DNA of 64,000 bases from Streptomyces hokutonensis (lineage in GTDB: Bacteria > Actinomycetota > Actinomycetes > Streptomycetales > Streptomycetaceae), in the NCBI RefSeq assembly GCF_000376565.1, contig NZ_BARG01000006.1, positions 1 to 64,000 of the forward strand, given 5' to 3'. Numbering within the stretch: position 1 is the stretch's first letter; each line of letters opens with the position of its first letter. The position numbers and the translations under genes are program-made. Of the stretch, positions 1 to 7,614 are shown in pieces. The notes below the pieces were generated by a model, which made no database searches, was not told where the DNA came from, and was given only the letters and a program-made list of their open reading frames with translations.

Positions 1-16
1 AGCCCCGCGCCCCTAA
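1..16 (+). repeat. 3' end of a dispersed Streptomyces repeat
   Basis: The first 16 bases (AGCCCCGCGCCCCTAA) are identical to 40204-40219, the end of the longer repeat at 40142-40218. The reverse complement at 47168-47252 ends similarly. The repeat is cut by the window edge and lies just past the stop of the leftmost gene, matching the usual position of this element downstream of genes. Confidence 0.6.
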
Positions 17-26
17 AAGCCTGCTC

Positions 27-656
<630 letters not shown>

Positions 657-832
657 TCATTCCATCATCGCGCACCCTGGAGAAGGGCAACCCGGGGGGC
701 GATCTCTGCGTCTTTGAGGTCCGGGGGCGCCCGAAACGGGGCGCGCACATACGCCGTAAAGTGTCCCGACCGAGCAACCGGGAAGCCGGAGCACCGGGCA
801 CCGCACCAGGACAGAAGGGGGAGGGCGATCGG

Positions 833-1798
833 ATGCCGCAGACCGAGACACCAGGCATCGAGGCGGACCGGCGAAGCCGGCTGCGCTGGTGGACCGAGCT
901 GCCGCTGATCCTCATGGTGTACGCCTCGTACTCGGCGGGCCGCCTGCTGGCCAGGGGCGACACCGCGAGCGCCGTGGACCACGGGCTGGCGATCCTGCGC
1001 ATCGAGAAGGTCCTGCACATCAACGCGGAGCACCCGCTCAACCGGCTCTTCACACGCGAGGCCTGGCTCGGTATCCCGGCCGACTTCTGGTACGCGTCGC
1101 TGCACTACCTGGTCACGCCCGCGATCCTGATCTGGCTGTTCCGTTCACGTGCACAGGTCTACCGCGCGGCCCGCACCTGGCTGATGACGTCCACGTTCAT
1201 CGGCCTGATCGGCTTCACCCTGCTCCCGACCTGCCCGCCCCGGCTCCTCTCTCCGGACTACGGCTTCGTCGACACGATGGCCAAGTACAGCTCGTACGGC
1301 TGGTGGGGCGGCGACGCGAGCGCGCCGCGCGGCCTGGGCGGGATGACCAACCAGTACGCGGCGATGCCGAGCCTGCACTGCGGCTGGGCGCTGTGGTGCG
1401 GAGTGATGCTGTGGCGCTACGGCGGTACGCGGCTCACGAAGGTCCTCGGTGTCGCCTATCCGCTGCTGACGGCGATCGTGGTCATGGGCACCGCGAACCA
1501 CTATCTCCTCGACGCGGTCGCGGGCGTGGTCGTGATGGGGCTCGGGTTCCTGCTCGCGCCGCAGGTCATGAAGGCCGCGGACCGGATCAGGACGCGGTTC
1601 GAGGGGCGCGGCTCGCTCGTCGCGGCCCGGTCCCGCGGCGCCTCTCTCGGCTCAGAAACCTCAATTGTCAGTGGCGGATGCCAGACTTCCCCGGGTGAGC
1701 GAATTCCACGGCAGCGCGAGTCACAGCTCGGTACCGGAGCCGAGCCGGGTGCCTCCCCCACGGACGCGGGGGACGGCGCTCCGGCACCGGCTCGCTGA
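833..1798 (+). CDS. PAP2-family membrane phosphatase
   Basis: A 321-residue integral membrane protein of the PAP2/inositol-phosphotransferase-like family, expected to act on lipid phosphates at the cytoplasmic membrane. The family motifs are visible: PSLHCGW (about residue 180) and the later H-x3-D in NHYLLDAVAG (about residue 222). About six hydrophobic segments lie between residues 20 and 250. The start at 833 follows a purine-rich GGGGGAGGG stretch; longer in-frame extensions have no support. The last roughly 45 residues are low-complexity, and this tail overlaps the promoter and start of the next gene, so the C terminus may be a poorly conserved extension. Confidence 0.85.
   Translation: MPQTETPGIEADRRSRLRWWTELPLILMVYASYSAGRLLARGDTASAVDHGLAILRIEKVLHINAEHPLNRLFTREAWLGIPADFWYASLHYLVTPAILIWLFRSRAQVYRAARTWLMTSTFIGLIGFTLLPTCPPRLLSPDYGFVDTMAKYSSYGWWGGDASAPRGLGGMTNQYAAMPSLHCGWALWCGVMLWRYGGTRLTKVLGVAYPLLTAIVVMGTANHYLLDAVAGVVVMGLGFLLAPQVMKAADRIRTRFEGRGSLVAARSRGASLGSETSIVSGGCQTSPGERIPRQRESQLGTGAEPGASPTDAGDGAPAPAR
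1665..1687 (+). promoter_or_regulatory. PafBC/RecA-NDp-like DNA-damage promoter
   Basis: TTGTCAGTG (1665-1673), an 8-base spacer, then CAGACT (1682-1687). This matches the mycobacterial RecA-independent damage-promoter consensus TTGTCRGTG-N8-TAnnnT except for C in place of T at the first -10 base. A transcript from it would begin near 1694, one base before the in-frame GTG at 1695, implying a leaderless mRNA for the nuclease gene. It is embedded in the 3' end of the PAP2 coding sequence. The match is seen; PafBC control in this organism is inferred. Confidence 0.6.
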
Positions 1799-3092
1799 GC
1801 TGCGCGGCCCTGACGTCCCGGCCAAGGCACTGGACGCGCGCGCCCTCGCGGCCCTGGCCGCGAACCCGGGCTGCGAGCGCCGGGCGATCCTGGACGGCGC
1901 GGGGGTGAACAAGGCGGTGCTGGCCGACGCGCTCGGCTCGCCGTCCGCCTTCGGGCAGTCCCAGTTCGCCTTCATGCGGGGCAACGCGTTCGAGGCCCGG
2001 GTGAAGGCGGACGGCGGCGCGGAGCTGCTGCGGCTGGTGCACGAGAAGCTGGACCCGGGCGCCGAGCCGCCGACCCGCGCCCGGGTGCCCGAGCTGACCG
2101 CGGTCGGCCCCGAGGGACGCGCGGCGCGTACGGCGCTGGCGCTGCGCGAGGCGACCGAGGCCGCCGCCTGGACGCTGCTGGACCACCCGATGCTCGCCCT
2201 GGACGTGGCGGGCTCCCCGGCCTTCCTGGAGCCGGACGCGGTGGTCGTGCACCCGGACGGCAGTTGGACGGTCGTGGAGATCAAGTCCTTCCCGATGCTG
2301 GACGGTTCGGCGGACCCGGCGAAGGTCGGCGCGGCGGCCCGCCAGTCGGCGGTGTACGTGCTGGCGCTGGAGGAGGTCGCCGCCCGCCTCGGCGCGGAGC
2401 CGGAGGGGCGCGCCGGTGTTGAGGGGGTGAGCGCGCGGAGGCCCGAAGGGTCGAGCACGGTCGCCCCCTCAACACCGGCTGAGGCGCCCCGGAGGCGGAG
2501 CGCCCAGGACAGCGTTCCCGTCCCCCAGGTGCGCACGCGCGTGCTGCTCGTCTGCCCGAAGGACTTCTCGAACCTGCCCACCGCGTCCGCCGTCGACGTC
2601 CGCAAGCAGCGGGCGGTCACCAGTCGTCAACTGGCCCGGCTCACCCGCATCGAGGACATCGCCGACACCCTCCCCGAGGGCACCTGCTTCGCCCCCGACC
2701 GCCCGGTCGCCGAGCTGACGGCCGCCGTCGAGTCGGTCCCGGCGGCCTACGCCCCCGAGTGCCTGGCCGCCTGCGAGCTGGCCTTCCACTGCCGCGACCG
2801 CTCCCGCGCATCCGGCGCGGTCACCGCTCTCGGCCGTTCCCTGCGCGCCGAGCTGGGCGACCTGACCACGATCGACGAGGTCCTGGCGGCGGCCCACGGC
2901 GAGGCCGGCGACCCGGACGACCCGGCGGTGGCTGCCCTGCGCAGGGCGGCGGAGTTGCGGGCCGAGGCGCTGGCGTACCACCCGGAGGGGCCGCACGGCG
3001 ACCAGGGAATCCTGGGCGCCCACCCCGAGGATCCGCACAGCCGACAGGCAGTCCTGGGCGACGCCCGGCCGGAGGGCGCCCCATGTCGCTGA
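1695..3092 (+). CDS. RecB/Cas4-like PD-(D/E)XK nuclease with cysteine cluster
   Basis: A 465-residue putative nuclease. Motifs in order: RGNAFE near residue 95; EPDAVV then VVEIKSF (acidic D plus E-x-K) near residues 181-197; the RecB-type Q-x3-Y in ARQSAVY near residue 217. A C-terminal cysteine set (TCFAPD, then C-x3-C-x5-C in PECLAACELAFHC, about residues 331-367) resembles the iron-sulfur staple of AddB, Cas4 and Dna2. The GTG at 1695 was chosen because the damage-type promoter places the transcript start there; a TTG at 1665 would lie inside the promoter. A 68-base inverted-repeat segment adds a basic/Ser-rich linker near residues 240-262. First gene of an operon with the next two. DNA repair role inferred. 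Confidence 0.8.
   Translation: MSEFHGSASHSSVPEPSRVPPPRTRGTALRHRLAELRGPDVPAKALDARALAALAANPGCERRAILDGAGVNKAVLADALGSPSAFGQSQFAFMRGNAFEARVKADGGAELLRLVHEKLDPGAEPPTRARVPELTAVGPEGRAARTALALREATEAAAWTLLDHPMLALDVAGSPAFLEPDAVVVHPDGSWTVVEIKSFPMLDGSADPAKVGAAARQSAVYVLALEEVAARLGAEPEGRAGVEGVSARRPEGSSTVAPSTPAEAPRRRSAQDSVPVPQVRTRVLLVCPKDFSNLPTASAVDVRKQRAVTSRQLARLTRIEDIADTLPEGTCFAPDRPVAELTAAVESVPAAYAPECLAACELAFHCRDRSRASGAVTALGRSLRAELGDLTTIDEVLAAAHGEAGDPDDPAVAALRRAAELRAEALAYHPEGPHGDQGILGAHPEDPHSRQAVLGDARPEGAPCR
2412..2479. repeat. Long inverted repeat inside the nuclease gene
   Basis: Left arm 2412-2430 and right arm 2461-2479 are reverse complements at 18 of 19 positions (GCCGGTGTTGAGGGGG on the left), around a 30-base loop. 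The segment is in frame and encodes a linker between the QxxxY motif and the rest of the nuclease core. It looks like an inserted palindromic element tolerated as a protein linker. Confidence 0.75.
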
Positions 3093-4681
3093 TCTCAACT
3101 CTCGCCCGCCTGGAGGCCGTTCGCACCGGCCGCGCCCAGCCCGCCGCCACCGTGCGGCACCGGCATCTGTCCGAGCGCCCGCTCGTCCTGGTGCCGCTCA
3201 CCACCGCCGGTGAGGCCGGCGCGCCCCTGGGTGCGCTCGTCGGTACGGACCGGGACGCGCCGCGGCTGCTCGTCGTACCGCAGCCGCGCGACCGCGACCT
3301 CAGGTTCGCGTTCCTGGCCGAACTCGCGGACGTGGTCCTGCCGTACATCGACACGTTCACCGAGGACGTGGAGGCCGCCGAGCGCAACGAGACCGATCCG
3401 GAGACCGGGAAGCGGATCAAGGTCGAGGTCGAACTGTGCGCGGACGCCCCGCAGTTGATCGTGCCGAGCCGCGCGGGCGTCGAGCTGGTCCGGCTGCTCG
3501 GCCGCTCGATGCGGTTTCGCCGTACGGCCGAGCAGGACCCGGAGACCCCGCATCCCGCGCCGCCGCACGTGCCGTTGCTCGGGCGCTGGCTGACCCACTT
3601 CGGGGAGCGGGCCCGGGTGCCCGGTTCGGCGCTGCTGCTCGCGCTCACCGAGGTGCTCGGCCGGCACTGGGCGACCGGTCAGTCCAGCCTGGAGGACCAG
3701 CACCTGGGCGCGCTGCTCGCCTGGATCGACCCGCCGGACGGTGTCTCCGGTGCGGAGGCCGCGCTCGACGCGGAGCTGCGGCGGGACGCGCAGGGCCAGT
3801 TGGTGTGCCCGCCGGCCGGCCCGGCCACGGACCCGGCGTTCGACAACAAGCTGCTCGCCCCCGCCATCGAGCGCTACGACCGTGCGCGTACCGCCCTCGC
3901 CGCCGCCGAGGACGGCATGGAGGCCGACGACCGGCTCGGTGAACTCACCGCCGCCGAGCGGGAGATCAGGGCCCTCGTCGAGAGCGTCACCCGCCCGACC
4001 TGGGACGCGGTGTGGCACGGGCTCGACCTGCTGCGAGGGCTGCCGGAGGGCGCGCACGCCGTCGACCGGTGGACGCGCGACCGCTGGTCGTTCACCGGTC
4101 ACCGCGACCGGATCACCGCCGGTGAACCCCCGCAGCCGCGCCGCGACGACGCGGTGACCGCGGCCAACAAGCTCGCCACGCGCGAGCGCGAACAGGCCCG
4201 CCTGGACGCCCAGGAGGCCCTGGACGACCCGCTGGTGATGGCCGGGCGGCGGCTCGCCGGGGAGGCCTTCGCGGGCGAGGTCACGGATGTCGTCATGGCG
4301 TACAGCGAGGGCAAGAGCCCCCGCCCGCGCCCGCTGGTGACCGTACGCACGGACGACCGGCCGCATCTCGGGGAGCGGGCGAAGGTGTTCCGGTCACTGG
4401 GCGGCAAGCCGCAGTCGGCGGAGTTCGTGGACCACGAGGAGGAAGGCGCCCTCGTCGTCCTCCGGGTCGTCGACAAGATGGGCCGGGGCAAGGAGCCGGA
4501 GACCGGTTCGGTGCCGGAGAAGGGCGACCGGATCTGCTTCACGCTCTTCGAGCACGAGCAGCGGGGCGGCGCGAAACTGCCCGACCCGGAGGAGACACCG
4601 TGGACGCACGGCGGGCCGCCGGGCGAGGAGAGCACCGTCCAGGAGTCGGCGGATCCGGTGACCGAGGAGGACGTCCTGTGA
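3083..4681 (+). CDS. Hypothetical protein, middle gene of the nuclease-helicase operon
   Basis: A 532-residue cytosolic protein I do not recognise as a named family. The N-terminal about 100 residues look like a compact alpha/beta region. The middle (about 200-380) is helical and charged. The region about 390-500 (AGEAFAGEVTDVVMAY to DRICFTLFEHE) alternates hydrophobic strands and may be a beta-barrel like the 1B/stalk domain preceding the motor in Dna2/Upf1 helicases. The tail is acidic. The ATG at 3083 has a GGAGGG site 6 bases upstream and overlaps the nuclease stop by 10 bases; its own stop overlaps the helicase start (GTGA). Such tight coupling suggests one complex. The stalk idea is inference. 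Confidence 0.85.
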   Translation: MSLISTLARLEAVRTGRAQPAATVRHRHLSERPLVLVPLTTAGEAGAPLGALVGTDRDAPRLLVVPQPRDRDLRFAFLAELADVVLPYIDTFTEDVEAAERNETDPETGKRIKVEVELCADAPQLIVPSRAGVELVRLLGRSMRFRRTAEQDPETPHPAPPHVPLLGRWLTHFGERARVPGSALLLALTEVLGRHWATGQSSLEDQHLGALLAWIDPPDGVSGAEAALDAELRRDAQGQLVCPPAGPATDPAFDNKLLAPAIERYDRARTALAAAEDGMEADDRLGELTAAEREIRALVESVTRPTWDAVWHGLDLLRGLPEGAHAVDRWTRDRWSFTGHRDRITAGEPPQPRRDDAVTAANKLATREREQARLDAQEALDDPLVMAGRRLAGEAFAGEVTDVVMAYSEGKSPRPRPLVTVRTDDRPHLGERAKVFRSLGGKPQSAEFVDHEEEGALVVLRVVDKMGRGKEPETGSVPEKGDRICFTLFEHEQRGGAKLPDPEETPWTHGGPPGEESTVQESADPVTEEDVL

Positions 4682-6018
4682 CGCCGGACACGGCTTTCGA
4701 CCCCGGTGCCGAGGCCGGCCGGGCCACCGACGCGATCCTGCGCGACACCCTGCACGGCACCGCGCGCGGAGTCGTCGTCGACTCCCCGCCCGGCGCCGGC
4801 AAGTCCACGCTCGTCGTCCGCGCGGCGCTCGAACTGGCCGACGCGGGGCGCCCGTTGATGGTGGTCGCGCAGACCAACGCCCAGGTCGACGACCTCGTCG
4901 TACGGCTCGCCGAGAAGAACGGCGAGCTGCCCGTGGGCCGCCTCCACAGCAGTGACGCGGACCCGTACGACAAGGCGCTGGACGACCTGCCCAACGTACG
5001 GAAGTCGGCGAAGGCGGGTGAGCTGGCCGGGCTTCCGGTCGTCATCTCCACGGCGGCCAAGTGGGCACACGTCAAAGTTGACGAGCCGTGGCGGCACGCG
5101 ATCGTCGACGAGGCGTACCAGATGCGCTCGGACTCCCTGCTGGCCGTGGCCGGGCTGTTCGAGCGGGCGCTGTTCGTGGGCGACCCGGGGCAGTTGGACC
5201 CGTTCGCGATCGTCGGCTCGGAGCAGTGGGCGGGTCTGTCGTACGACCCCTCGGCCTCGGCGGTGACGACCCTCCTCGCGCACAACCCCGAACTGCCGCA
5301 GCACCGCCTGCCGGTGTCCTGGCGCCTCCCGGCCTCGGCCGCTCCCCTGGTGTCGAACGCGTTCTACCCGTACACGCGTTTCCGCAGCGGCACGGATCAC
5401 GGCGACCGGCGGCTCGCCTTCGGTGTCCCGTCGGACGGTTCGGGCCCGGACCGGGTGCTCGACGAGGCGGCGGAGTCGGGCTGGGGCCTGCTGGAACTCC
5501 CCGCCCGCCACACACCCCGCACGGACCCGGAGGCGGTACGGGCGGTGGCGACGGTCGTACGGCGGCTGCTGGACCGGGGCGGCGCGGCCACGTCGGAGCG
5601 CTCGTCCGACCCCACTCCGCTGACCGCCGACCGGATCGCGGTCGGCACCGCGCACCGGGACCAGGCGGCGGCGGTCCGCGCGGCGCTGGCGGAGCTGGGC
5701 GTCACGGACGTGACGGTGGACACGGCGAACCGGCTCCAGGGCCGGGAGTTCGACGTCACGGTCGTCCTCCACCCCCTCTCCGGCCGCCCCGACGCCACCG
5801 CCTTCCACCTGGAGACAGGCCGCCTCTGCGTCCTCACCTCCCGCCACCGGCACGCCTGCATCGTCGTCTGCCGGGCCGGCGTGAGCGAACTCCTGGACGA
5901 CCACCCGTCGACGGAGCCGGTGCAGCTGGGGGTGACGGTGAAGTTTCCCGATGGGTGGGAGGCCAATCACGCGGTGCTGGCGCACCTGGCCGAGCACCGG
6001 GTGGTGTGGAGACCGTGA
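4678..6018 (+). CDS. Superfamily 1 helicase (Dna2/Upf1-like motor)
   Basis: A 446-residue ATP-dependent DNA or RNA motor. SF1 motifs in order: Walker A SPPGAGKST (about residue 38), Ia VVAQTNAQVDDL, II VDEAYQ (the DExxQ form typical of Upf1/Dna2), III VGDPGQLDPF, IV SWRLP, V TANRLQGREFD, VI LTSRHRHACIVV. It starts with a GTG overlapping the previous stop (GTGA), with GAGGAGG upstream. It lacks the large accessory domains of RecD2 or Dna2 on the same chain; those could be supplied by the two upstream proteins. The last 22 residues plus stop are repeated twice downstream (5950-6248). Confidence 0.88.
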   Translation: MTPDTAFDPGAEAGRATDAILRDTLHGTARGVVVDSPPGAGKSTLVVRAALELADAGRPLMVVAQTNAQVDDLVVRLAEKNGELPVGRLHSSDADPYDKALDDLPNVRKSAKAGELAGLPVVISTAAKWAHVKVDEPWRHAIVDEAYQMRSDSLLAVAGLFERALFVGDPGQLDPFAIVGSEQWAGLSYDPSASAVTTLLAHNPELPQHRLPVSWRLPASAAPLVSNAFYPYTRFRSGTDHGDRRLAFGVPSDGSGPDRVLDEAAESGWGLLELPARHTPRTDPEAVRAVATVVRRLLDRGGAATSERSSDPTPLTADRIAVGTAHRDQAAAVRAALAELGVTDVTVDTANRLQGREFDVTVVLHPLSGRPDATAFHLETGRLCVLTSRHRHACIVVCRAGVSELLDDHPSTEPVQLGVTVKFPDGWEANHAVLAHLAEHRVVWRP

Positions 6019-6248
6019 ACCGGCGTTCCGGCGCTGGGCAGGCGGGCGCCTGGCCGCTTCCCGCCGGACGGAGTCCGGCTCGCCGCCGGAGGCGGCCAAT
6101 GGATGCAGCCCGGACGGGTGGGAGGCGAATCACGCGGTACTCGCGCACCTGGCCGAGCACCGGGTGGTGTGGAGACCCTGACGGCTGGGCAGCCAATCAC
6201 GCGGTGCCGGCGCACCTCGGGGAACGCCGCGTGGTCCGGGAGGCTTGA
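5950..6248 (+). repeat. Triplicated 3' tail of the helicase gene
   Basis: Three 69-base copies, each 22 codons plus TGA: 5950-6018 (the true end of the helicase), 6113-6181 and 6180-6248, the last two abutting with a 2-base overlap. Copies 1 and 2 encode the same residues (DGWEANHAVLAHLAEH...); copy 3 is diverged (DGWAANHAVPAHLGER...). Bases 6019-6112 between copies 1 and 2 hold short GC-rich inverted repeats. No start codon with a ribosome site precedes copies 2 and 3, so they are probably untranslated duplicates. This explains most of the 346-base gap before 6365. Confidence 0.9.
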
Positions 6249-6364
6249 GGGTTCCGGGACCGTGCCCCGGTGGTATGCCCGGGGCCTCTTGCGCGGCCGG
6301 GGGACAATGGACGGTGGTCCGGCTCGTGAGGCGGGTCATCGGTGACGTACGAGGAGGAGAAGAC

Positions 6365-6736
6365 ATGGCGGAGCACACGCCGCGTCGCAACCAATCGCGG
6401 CTACGCCCCGCGCCCCTGATCTTCGAGCCCGCGCAGGCGGCCGAGGACCCGGAGCACTTCTTCGACCTGGAGTCGATGGACGACCCGCGCGCGCTGCTGG
6501 CGCGGGCGACGGAGCTGACGCACGCGTTCCGCGCCGCGACGGACCGCGCGGTGGAGTTCCAGGCGATCGCGGCGGCCCAGCTCGCCGACCCGCGCCGCTT
6601 CGACCGGCTGACGCCGGCGGACATCGCCGAGCGGGCCGGGTGGACCGAGGACTACGCGAAGAAGATGGTCGAGTTCGGGCGGGATCTGCTGCGCGGCACC
6701 GAGGGGCGGGACAGCGGGGGCGCCGACCCGGTGTGA
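6365..6736 (+). CDS. Small conserved-type hypothetical protein
   Basis: A 123-residue soluble protein of unknown function. The ATG at 6365 is preceded by an excellent GAGGAGGAG site. The N terminus is basic and proline-rich; residues about 40-110 form charged helices (DDPRALLARATELTHAFRAATDRAVEF) followed by TPADIAERAGWTEDYAKKMVEF, which resembles a helix-turn-helix (IAERAGWTEDYAKKM). A DNA-binding role is therefore possible but unproven. It lies between the helicase tail repeats and the primase-like gene, both on the same strand. Confidence 0.75.
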   Translation: MAEHTPRRNQSRLRPAPLIFEPAQAAEDPEHFFDLESMDDPRALLARATELTHAFRAATDRAVEFQAIAAAQLADPRRFDRLTPADIAERAGWTEDYAKKMVEFGRDLLRGTEGRDSGGADPV

Positions 6737-6884
6737 CCCGAGGGGCGAGGGGGTTCTCGGCATAGCTTTCGGCATCGCGTTTGGCATATGCCCGGCGGGC
6801 AAGATACTCCCTCCCGCCCCCTCCTGTCCCGATTTCGGGCAACCCTCGGAGAGCGCGCGCTCACGGCCGGTAGATCTGTTCGCC

Positions 6885-7499
6885 ATGAGCCGCACTCAGG
6901 ACGACCCCTTCGCCGACCGCTTCGACATCTCGGGCGTGACACCGGACGGTGCCGCCTGGCTCGCCTCGGCAGGAACGTATCCGCGGAGCACGCTCGCCCT
7001 GTGGCGGGAACGGCCGGACGCCCCGGTCGTCCTGCCCTGCGGCTCCGCCTTCGACATCGTGAACGCCCCGGCGGTCTTCGGCCGCCGTATGGTCGACCGG
7101 TTGTGGGACGAGGGTCCCGGCTCCGGGCCGGTCGCGACGTACCGGGGCCGGATGCTCCTGTTCGCCACCCCCGGGACGGCTCAGCGGCTGCCCTCGCTGC
7201 TGGGCTGGGAGGAGTGGGGCGCGGCTGCCGCGGAGCACGGTCGTACGGAGTACGTGCCACCGCTGCTGTGCCACGGCAAGGGCGACGCGGTGACCGTCCC
7301 GGCGCTGGTCGGCGCGGCCGACCGGGCGCCGTCCGACTCCCGCTGGCTGGTCGCCCCGGACACGCGCCGACCCTGGCTCCCCGGCGCGGAAATCCTGCTC
7401 TGGGCGGCCGTGCGCGCCGCTCGCGCGACCGTGCGCATATCGATTTTTCCTCCCGCCGATCAGGATGCTAAGGTCTACGACGTCAGCAGGCGCCGCTAG
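6885..7499 (+). CDS. Primase/polymerase-like small protein ending inside tRNA-Lys
   Basis: A 204-residue protein resembling short Streptomyces proteins annotated as bifunctional DNA primase/polymerase-like (N-terminal half only). Visible features are VVLPCGSAFDIVNAP, FGRRMVDRLW, YRGRMLLFATPGTAQRLPSLL and SRWLVAPDTRRPWLPGAEILLWA. It lacks obvious prim-pol metal-binding DxD signatures and may be catalytically inactive. The stop codon TAG at 7497-7499 lies inside the tRNA-Lys gene that begins at 7490, so the last codons overlap the tRNA acceptor stem and its promoter. Start at the ATG at 6885; no strong ribosome site is visible. Confidence 0.8.
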   Translation: MSRTQDDPFADRFDISGVTPDGAAWLASAGTYPRSTLALWRERPDAPVVLPCGSAFDIVNAPAVFGRRMVDRLWDEGPGSGPVATYRGRMLLFATPGTAQRLPSLLGWEEWGAAAAEHGRTEYVPPLLCHGKGDAVTVPALVGAADRAPSDSRWLVAPDTRRPWLPGAEILLWAAVRAARATVRISIFPPADQDAKVYDVSRRR

Positions 7500-7563
7500 C
7501 TCAGTTGGTTAGAGCAGCTGACTCTTAATCAGCGGGTCCGGGGTTCGAGTCCCTGGCGGCGCA
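7490..7563 (+). tRNA. tRNA-Lys (CTT)
   Basis: A 74-base cloverleaf: acceptor GCGCCGC/GCGGCGC, D arm GCTC...GAGC, anticodon stem GCTGA/TCAGC with loop CTCTTAA (anticodon CTT), T arm CGGGG-TTCGAGT-CCCTG, discriminator A. CCA is not encoded. A possible -10 (TAAGGT, 7469-7474) lies within the upstream coding sequence. Identical in sequence to the genes at 21028 and 27921. Confidence 0.97.
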
Positions 7564-7569
7564 CCTGTG

Positions 7570-7599
7570 AAGGGCCCTTCGCGAGAGCGAGGGGCCCTT
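7570..7599 (+). terminator. Terminator hairpin after tRNA-Lys 1
   Basis: AAGGGCCC (7570-7577) and GGGCCCTT (7592-7599) form a perfect 8-bp stem immediately downstream of the tRNA, followed by TTGA. It probably also serves the convergent metalloprotease gene ending at 7615. Confidence 0.75.
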
Positions 7600-7614
7600 T
7601 GACGTACCCGGTGT

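Noticed and set aside
1665..1694. TTG 1665 as the nuclease start
   Set aside because: It is the first base of the damage-type promoter element; the GTG at 1695 fits the expected transcript start.
4099..6099. Long minus-strand frame across the helicase
   Set aside because: Antisense to a gene with full helicase motifs; Arg/Pro-rich translation typical of high-GC shadow frames.
5950..6248. Diversity-generating retroelement (template/variable repeats)
   Set aside because: No reverse transcriptase, no adenine-specific mutation pattern; copies differ by ordinary substitutions.
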